Source: Bradyrhizobium sp. NDS-1 (GTDB lineage Bacteria; Pseudomonadota; Alphaproteobacteria; Rhizobiales; Xanthobacteraceae). From it: a DNA stretch of 64,000 bases. A program made the translations under genes and the position numbers. A model generated the notes under the pieces. It was given only the letters and a program-made list of their open reading frames with translations. It did no database searches and was not told the DNA's origin. Location: assembly GCF_032918005.1 (NCBI RefSeq), contig NZ_CP136628.1, forward strand, positions 1,535,501-1,599,500, read 5' to 3'. This document shows positions 59,264 through 64,000 of this stretch, in pieces; position 1 is the first letter of the stretch, and each line of letters opens with the position of its first letter.

Positions 59264-60156
59264 GATCCCCGGTCACAGGTATCGTCACGCTGCTCGGCCT
59301 CCTGCTCGTCGTGGTCGTCGGCTACATGTCGCTGTTCACGGTCCAGCAGACCGAGCAGACCATCGTGCTGCAGTTCGGCCGGCCCGTCGACGTCGTCACC
59401 GATCCAGGCCTGCACTTCAAGGCGCCGTGGAACTCGGTGATCAACATCGACAAGCGGATTCTCGACCTCGAGAACCCGTCGCAGGAAGCGATCGCGTCCG
59501 ACCAGAAGCGGCTCGTGGTCGATGCCTTCGCACGCTATCGCATCAAGGACGCGCTGCGCTTCTATCAGAGCATCGGTTCGATCCAGGCTGCGAACATCCA
59601 GCTCACCACGCTCCTGAACGCGGCGCTGCGCCGCGTGCTCGGCGAGGTTACCTTCATCAACGTGGTGCGCGACGACCGTGAGAAGCTGATGCAGCGCATC
59701 CGCGAGCAGCTCGATCGCGAGGCCGACGGCTACGGCATCCAGGTCGTCGACGTCCGGATCCGGCGCGCCGACCTGCCGGAGCAGAACAGCCAGGCGGTCT
59801 ACCAGCGCATGAAGACCGAGCGCGAGCGCGAAGCCGCCGAGTTCCGCGCTCAGGGCGGCCAGAAGGCCCAGGAGATCCGCTCCAAGGCCGACCGCGAGGC
59901 AACCGTGATCGAAGCAGAAGCAAGGTCGCAGGCCGAGCAGACGCGCGGTATCGGCGATGCCGAGCGTAACCGCCTGTTCGCCGAAGCCTACGGCAGGGAT
60001 GCCGACTTCTTCGCTTTCTACCGCTCGATGACGGCGTACGAGAACGGGCTGAAGGCGAGCGACACCCGCTTCCTGCTGCGGCCGGACTCGGATTTCTTCC
60101 GGTTTTTCGGCAACCCGTCCGGCAAGACGGTAACCGAGACGCCGGCGAAACCGTAA
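59260..60156 (+). CDS. hflC: HflC, SPFH membrane protein
   Basis: A 298-residue partner of HflK. One N-terminal membrane segment (GIVTLLGLLLVVVVGYMSLF, about 6-25), then the SPFH domain starting VQQTEQTIVLQFGRPVD and a coiled coil (RMKTEREREAAEFRAQGGQKAQEI). HflK and HflC form the large cage-like complex around FtsH. It is co-translated with hflK. A hairpin follows at 60161-60190. Confidence 0.95.
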   Translation: MRSPVTGIVTLLGLLLVVVVGYMSLFTVQQTEQTIVLQFGRPVDVVTDPGLHFKAPWNSVINIDKRILDLENPSQEAIASDQKRLVVDAFARYRIKDALRFYQSIGSIQAANIQLTTLLNAALRRVLGEVTFINVVRDDREKLMQRIREQLDREADGYGIQVVDVRIRRADLPEQNSQAVYQRMKTEREREAAEFRAQGGQKAQEIRSKADREATVIEAEARSQAEQTRGIGDAERNRLFAEAYGRDADFFAFYRSMTAYENGLKASDTRFLLRPDSDFFRFFGNPSGKTVTETPAKP

Positions 60157-60160
60157 GCCA

Positions 60161-60191
60161 GACGAGGGCGGCAGGTCTGCCGCCCTTCGTC
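60161..60191. terminator. long hairpin after hflC
   Basis: GACGAGGGCGGCAG pairs with CTGCCGCCCTTCGTC with one bulged base. No T-run follows, so it may be a transcript-stabilising or attenuating hairpin between hflC and the DUF2065 gene rather than a full terminator. Confidence 0.5.
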
Positions 60192-60226
60192 CCGACAAGA
60201 ACAGCACACCGGGAGGTTCCAAGCCG

Positions 60227-60433
60227 ATGAGGTCCATTGCGTTCGCCGACTTCCTCATCGGCCTGGGCATCCTGTTCGTACTGGAAGGCTTGATGTTCGC
60301 GGCCAGTCCGAACTGGATGCGCAAGGCCATGAAGAGCGCCATCGCCACGCCGGACAATATCCTGCGGGTGGTCGGGATCGGCTCCGCCGTCGTCGGCCTG
60401 ATCCTGATCTGGGTTATGCGACGCCCGGTTTAG
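60227..60433 (+). CDS. DUF2065 small membrane protein
   Basis: A 68-residue protein with two membrane segments (FADFLIGLGILFVLEGLMFAA and ILRVVGIGSAVVGLILIWVM), the DUF2065 (YjeT-like) layout. It is usually found after hflC or near purA in proteobacteria, as here. GGGAGG lies nine bases before the ATG. Function unknown; the context suggests membrane protein quality control. Confidence 0.9.
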   Translation: MRSIAFADFLIGLGILFVLEGLMFAASPNWMRKAMKSAIATPDNILRVVGIGSAVVGLILIWVMRRPV

Positions 60434-60576
60434 GCCTCGCACCAACGCCAAAGTGAAGGCAAAAGACCGGATTTCGCCGTATTATCGGGGTCATGAGGCC
60501 CGTTGACCTCCGTGCTTGCGCCGTCCCCCCGTTCGAGCGCAGTCTGGACGCCGAATCCCTTTCTCTGGAGATACCA

Positions 60577-62070
60577 ATGCCCGCTGCCACCATTGCCCCG
60601 ACCCGCTTGCGTTTAGGGCTGGCCGCGCTCGCCGTCAGTGCATTCAGTGTGTTCGGCACGCCGGCACAGGCGCGCGGACCGGATGGCATCGCCGACGTTG
60701 CCGAGAAGGTCATCGACGCGGTCGTCAACATCTCGACCTCGCAGACCGTCGAAGCCAAGGGCGGTGTCGGCAATACCATGCCGCAACTGCCGCCCGGCTC
60801 GCCCTTCGAGGAGTTCTTCGACGACTTCTTCAAGAACAGGAAGGGCCCCGGCGGCAGCAAGGGCGGTGAAAATAGCCCGGCGCCGCGCAAGACCAATTCG
60901 CTCGGAAGCGGTTTCATCATCGACACGGCGGGCGTCGTCGTGACCAACAACCACGTCATTGCAGACGCCGACGAGATCCACGTCATCCTCAACGACGGTA
61001 CCAAGATCAAGGCCGAGCTCGTTGGCGTCGACAAGAAGACCGATCTCGCCGTGCTCAAGATCAAGCCGACGAAGCCGCTCGTCGCGGTGAAGTTCGGCGA
61101 CAGCGACAAGCTGCGCCTCGGCGACTGGGTGGTCGCGATCGGCAACCCGTTCAGCCTGGGAGGCACGGTGACGGCCGGCATCGTCTCGGCCAAGAACCGC
61201 GACATCTCCTCGGGGCCCTACGACAGCTACATCCAGACCGACGCCTCCATCAATCGGGGCAATTCCGGCGGTCCGCTGTTCAACCTCGACGGCGACGTCA
61301 TCGGCGTCAACACGCTGATCATCTCGCCCTCGGGCGGCTCGATCGGCATCGGCTTCGCCGTGCCGTCGAAAACGGTGGTGGGCGTCGTCGACCAGCTCCG
61401 TCAGTTCGGCGAGCTGCGCCGCGGCTGGCTCGGCGTGCGCATCCAGAGCGTCACCGACGAGATCGCCGAAAGCCTCAACATCAAGCCGCCGCGCGGTGCG
61501 CTGGTTGCGGGCGTCGATGACAAGGGGCCGGCCAAGCCGGCCGGCATCGAGCCGGGCGACGTCGTCGTCAAGTTCGACGGCAAGGACGTCAAGGATCCGA
61601 AGGACCTGTCCCGCGTCGTCGCCGACACGGCGGTCGGCAAGGAGGTCGACGTCGTCGTCATCCGAAAGGGCCAGGAGCAGATCAAGAAGGTCACGCTCGG
61701 CCGTCTCCAGGATCCCGACAAGGTGCAGGCCACGCTGAAGACCGACGAGCCGGCGCCGGAGAAGCCGGTGACGCAGAAGGCGCTCGGCCTCGATCTGGCA
61801 GTGCTGAGCAAGGATCTGCGCACGCGCTACAAGATCAAGGAGAGCGTCAAGGGCGTGGTCGTCACCAATGTCGAGGCCAATTCCGACGCCGCCGAGAAGC
61901 GGCTCTCCGCCGGCGACGTCATCGTCGAAGTCGCCCAGGAGGCGGTGTCGAGCGGCGCTGACATCCAGAAGCGGGTCGACCAGCTCAAGAAGGATGGCAA
62001 GAAGTCGGTGCTGCTGCTGGTCTCGAATGCCGAAGGCGAGCTGCGATTTGTCGCGCTGAGCGTACAGTAG
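60577..62070 (+). CDS. degP: Do/DegP-family periplasmic serine protease
   Basis: A 497-residue exported HtrA protease. A signal peptide (LRLGLAALAVSAFSVFGTPAQA) precedes a trypsin-like domain with the triad His126 (NNHVI), Asp156 (KTDLAVL) and Ser230 (GNSGGPL), then PDZ1 (LRRGWLGVRIQSVTDEIAESL in parts) and PDZ2 (VVTNVEANSDAAEKRLSAGDVIVEVA in parts). It degrades misfolded envelope proteins. The start at 60577 opens the signal peptide; the frame is open from 60493 without content. It completes the hflK-hflC-DUF2065-degP block. DegP and DegQ cannot be told apart here. Confidence 0.93.
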   Translation: MPAATIAPTRLRLGLAALAVSAFSVFGTPAQARGPDGIADVAEKVIDAVVNISTSQTVEAKGGVGNTMPQLPPGSPFEEFFDDFFKNRKGPGGSKGGENSPAPRKTNSLGSGFIIDTAGVVVTNNHVIADADEIHVILNDGTKIKAELVGVDKKTDLAVLKIKPTKPLVAVKFGDSDKLRLGDWVVAIGNPFSLGGTVTAGIVSAKNRDISSGPYDSYIQTDASINRGNSGGPLFNLDGDVIGVNTLIISPSGGSIGIGFAVPSKTVVGVVDQLRQFGELRRGWLGVRIQSVTDEIAESLNIKPPRGALVAGVDDKGPAKPAGIEPGDVVVKFDGKDVKDPKDLSRVVADTAVGKEVDVVVIRKGQEQIKKVTLGRLQDPDKVQATLKTDEPAPEKPVTQKALGLDLAVLSKDLRTRYKIKESVKGVVVTNVEANSDAAEKRLSAGDVIVEVAQEAVSSGADIQKRVDQLKKDGKKSVLLLVSNAEGELRFVALSVQ

Positions 62071-62077
62071 TTTCATC

Positions 62078-62159
62078 CGTCATTCCGGCGCGATGCGAAG
62101 CATCGAACCCGGAATCTCGAGGTTCCGGGTCTGGTGCTTCGCACCATCCCGGAACGACG
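62078..62159. repeat. cloverleaf-like palindromic repeat between degP and serB
   Basis: Outer arms CGTCATTCCGG (62078-62088) and CCGGAACGACG (62149-62159) pair with one mismatch. Inside are three hairpins: GATGC-GAA-GCATC (62092-62104), ACCCGGAATCTCGAGGTTCCGGGT (62107-62130; arms of ten, read as ACCCGGAA and TTCCGGGT) and TGGTGC-TTC-GCACCA (62132-62146). The core is shared with the copy inside uvrD. It lies between convergent genes and may end both transcripts. Confidence 0.8.
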
Positions 62160-62165
62160 TTTGCG

Positions 62166-63071
62166 TCAGCCCTCCACGAACTCCTCGCGCCGGTATCCCT
62201 GCGCGTACAGCAGCGCTGTGAGATCGCCGTGATCGATCCGCGCAGCTGCCGCCGCCGCGACCGCCGGCTTGGCGTGGTAGGCGACGCCGAGCCCCGCCGC
62301 CTGGATCATCGCGAGATCATTGGCGCCGTCGCCGACCACCACCGAGTCGATGTCGTCGAGATCGAACGATTCCATCAGGTCGACCAGTGTCGCCAGCTTC
62401 GCTGCGCGGCCCAAAATCGGCTCCTTCACCTCGCCGGTGAATTTGCCGTCGCGCACGACGAGTTCGTTGGCGCGGTTCTCCTGAAAGCCGATCTTGGCGG
62501 CGACCGCGGACGTGAACAGCGTGAAGCCGCCGGAGACGAGGCAGGTATAGGCGCCGTGGGCGCGCATGGTCGCGACCAGTGTGCTGCCGCCCGGGGTCAG
62601 CGTGATGCGCTTGGCCAGCACCTCGTCGACGGCGCTGGCGGGCAGGTCCTTGAGCAGCGCGACGCGCTCGCGCAGCGCCGGCTCGAACTCGATCTCGCCG
62701 CGCATCGCGCGTTCGGTAATGGCGGCCACATGGGCCTTCACCCCGACGAGATCGGCGAGCTCGTCGATGCATTCCTGGCCGATCATGGTGGAATCCATGT
62801 CGGCGAGAAAAAGCTTCTTGCGCCGGACCCCGACTGGCTGCACGACGATGTCGATGGGCAGGTCGCCGCGCAGCTCGCGGAGCCGCTGCTCGATGGCGTG
62901 ACGGTCGCCTTCGAGGTTACTGTCGGCGCCGAAGGGAATATCGACCGCGACCCCGTCGAACAGCCAGTGCGCGGGAGCTGCCTGCGGCAGCACGGCGCGG
63001 GCGCCGTCGACGATGGTCGAGTCGAGCGCGGGATTGTCGGGGTTGCAGATCAGCGTGGCGACGAGGGACAT
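62166..63071 (-). CDS. serB: phosphoserine phosphatase
   Basis: A 301-residue SerB. An N-terminal ACT-like part ([15 protein letters not shown]) is followed by the HAD phosphatase core: Asp91 and Asp93 in [29 protein letters not shown], and [22 protein letters not shown]. It makes serine from phosphoserine, the last step of serine synthesis. Its start codon is only 11 bases from the miaA start on the other strand, so the promoters of both must lie within the opposite gene or be shared. Confidence 0.94.
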   Translation of the reverse strand: MSLVATLICNPDNPALDSTIVDGARAVLPQAAPAHWLFDGVAVDIPFGADSNLEGDRHAIEQRLRELRGDLPIDIVVQPVGVRRKKLFLADMDSTMIGQECIDELADLVGVKAHVAAITERAMRGEIEFEPALRERVALLKDLPASAVDEVLAKRITLTPGGSTLVATMRAHGAYTCLVSGGFTLFTSAVAAKIGFQENRANELVVRDGKFTGEVKEPILGRAAKLATLVDLMESFDLDDIDSVVVGDGANDLAMIQAAGLGVAYHAKPAVAAAAAARIDHGDLTALLYAQGYRREEFVEG

Positions 63072-63082
63072 TTGAGGTTTTC

Positions 63083-64000
63083 GTGAACGAGGAGCAGGTC
63101 AGCAGAAGGCCTCTTGGCGAGGCCGTGCTTATCGCAGGCCCGACCGCCAGCGGCAAGTCGGCGCTGGCGCTGGAGCTCGCGCTCGCCACCGGTGGCATCG
63201 TCATCAATGCCGATTCCATGCAGGTCTATCGTGACCTCCGCACCATCACGGCACGGCCGACACATGACGAGGAGGCCCGCGCTCCGCACCGTCTCTACGG
63301 CCATGTCGATGCGGCCGTGAACTTCTCGGCGGGCGCCTGGGTGGCTGACGCGGCAAAGGCGCTCGACGAGGCGAAGGCGCAAGCCCGCCTGCCGATCTTC
63401 ATCGGTGGCACCGGGCTCTATTTCAAGGCGCTGACGGCGGGCCTCTCCGTGGTCCCGCCGATTCCTGCCGAGGTGCGCGAGGCAGTGCGCGCGCGGCTGG
63501 AACGGGACGGCGCGGAGGCGCTGCATGCGGAACTGGCGCGTCGCGATCCGCGCGCGGCCGAGCGATTGAACCTGCGTGACCGCACCCGGATCGCGCGCGC
63601 GCTCGAGGTGATCGAGGCGACCGGCCGTTCGCTGCTCGACTGGCATCGGGAGGGCCAGCCGCCGCTGCTGCCGAAGGACAGTTTTCGCGCGGTATTTCTC
63701 GCCCCCGAGCGCGACGAGCTCTATGCCCGCATCGATGCCCGCTTCGATGCCATGCTGGGAGCCGGCGCGCTGAGGGAGGTCGAGCGGCTCGCCGCCAGGC
63801 ACCTCGATCCGCTGCTGCCGGCAATGAAGGCCCATGGTGTGCCGGCTTTGATCCGGCATCTGCGCGGTGAGATCAGCCTGGAGGAGGCCGCAGGAATCGG
63901 CCGCGCCGACACCCGCCACTATGCCAAGCGGCAATTCACCTGGTTCCGGCATCAATTGCCGGACTTCGAATGGGTGAAGCCGAAGGAGGCGAGGGGATGG
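63083..64000 (+). CDS. miaA: tRNA dimethylallyltransferase, cut by right edge
   Basis: The first 306 residues of MiaA, which puts a dimethylallyl group on A37 of tRNAs reading codons starting with [19 protein letters not shown] is the P-loop, [12 protein letters not shown] and [10 protein letters not shown] are family motifs, and the tail [18 protein letters not shown] is the DRQ region near the C-terminus. The start is a GTG at 63083 with GAGG about five bases upstream. The gene is nearly complete: the remaining few residues are beyond the window. Confidence 0.94.
   Translation, partial: MNEEQVSRRPLGEAVLIAGPTASGKSALALELALATGGIVINADSMQVYRDLRTITARPTHDEEARAPHRLYGHVDAAVNFSAGAWVADAAKALDEAKAQARLPIFIGGTGLYFKALTAGLSVVPPIPAEVREAVRARLERDGAEALHAELARRDPRAAERLNLRDRTRIARALEVIEATGRSLLDWHREGQPPLLPKDSFRAVFLAPERDELYARIDARFDAMLGAGALREVERLAARHLDPLLPAMKAHGVPALIRHLRGEISLEEAAGIGRADTRHYAKRQFTWFRHQLPDFEWVKPKEARGW

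Noticed and set aside
1..64000. CRISPR array, tRNA or rRNA genes, insertion sequences, phage genes
   Set aside because: No regular spaced repeats, no tRNA-like cloverleaf except the tmRNA and palindromic repeats, and no transposase or phage protein was found.

Overview
The window is 64 kb of high-GC DNA from an alphaproteobacterium of the order Rhizobiales, most likely Bradyrhizobium or a close relative. The evidence is the circularly permuted (two-piece) tmRNA gene with the tag ANDNFAPVAQAA, the gene order thyA-(GNAT)-folA-hflK-hflC-DUF2065-degP beside serB and miaA, alphaproteobacterial families (DUF2336, DUF1488, DUF4169, SspB-alpha), and palindromic repeats that I recognise as typical of this genus. 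The assignment rests on reading the proteins, not on a search.

Layout. 1-2.2 kb: two divergent FecR-module genes, the first cut by the left edge, and a TPR lipid/periplasm-type protein. 2.2-6.5 kb: a tartrate/malate-type dehydrogenase divergent from a LysR regulator, aspartate dehydrogenase and a sorbosone-dehydrogenase-like beta-propeller. 6.6-9.3 kb: a minus-strand membrane/lipid cluster (Mpo1-like, HpnA-like epimerase, ICMT-like methyltransferase). 9.4-13.5 kb: OmpA-like and Cys-rich envelope proteins, an orphan HicB, and a UvrD helicase carrying an in-frame palindromic element. 13.7-21.8 kb: DUF1328, thioesterase, FAD oxidase, a double LTxxQ protein, an exported caspase-like protease, a hydroxyacid dehydrogenase and an orphan ABC binding protein. 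22-28.7 kb: two large GGDEF-EAL proteins (CHASE and PAS-PAS-GAF sensors) around an MFS carrier. 28.7-32.9 kb: a gene-poor accessory stretch of very small genes (tautomerase, cold-shock protein, S21, DUF1488, micro-ORFs) ending in an autotransporter remnant.

32.9-45.6 kb: TetR/P450 pair with a palindromic operator, a giant AsmA protein, DUF2336, a KaiC-like ATPase co-translated with a hybrid histidine kinase, LysR and GNAT. 45.7-51.3 kb: feoAB with an Irr-type operator candidate, a DUF4169/ribbon-helix-helix pair, fumC, sspB and ssrA (tmRNA). 51.4-56 kb: split chromate transporter and a tctBAC tricarboxylate transporter. 56.1-64 kb: core genes for dTMP/folate, membrane proteolysis (HflKC, Deg protease), serB and miaA (cut by the right edge).

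Functional links: ssrA makes the degradation tag and the neighbouring SspB is the adaptor that hands tagged proteins to ClpXP; HflK/HflC and the Deg protease form an envelope quality-control block; thyA and folA together recycle folate for dTMP synthesis; KaiC-like and histidine kinase overlap by four bases and probably form one signalling unit. The points most worth a second look are the cloverleaf-like repeat that has become protein-coding inside uvrD, the tmRNA/sspB pair, the KaiC-kinase operon with a palindromic stress-promoter candidate, and the chain of overlapping micro-ORFs at 32.2-32.6 kb.
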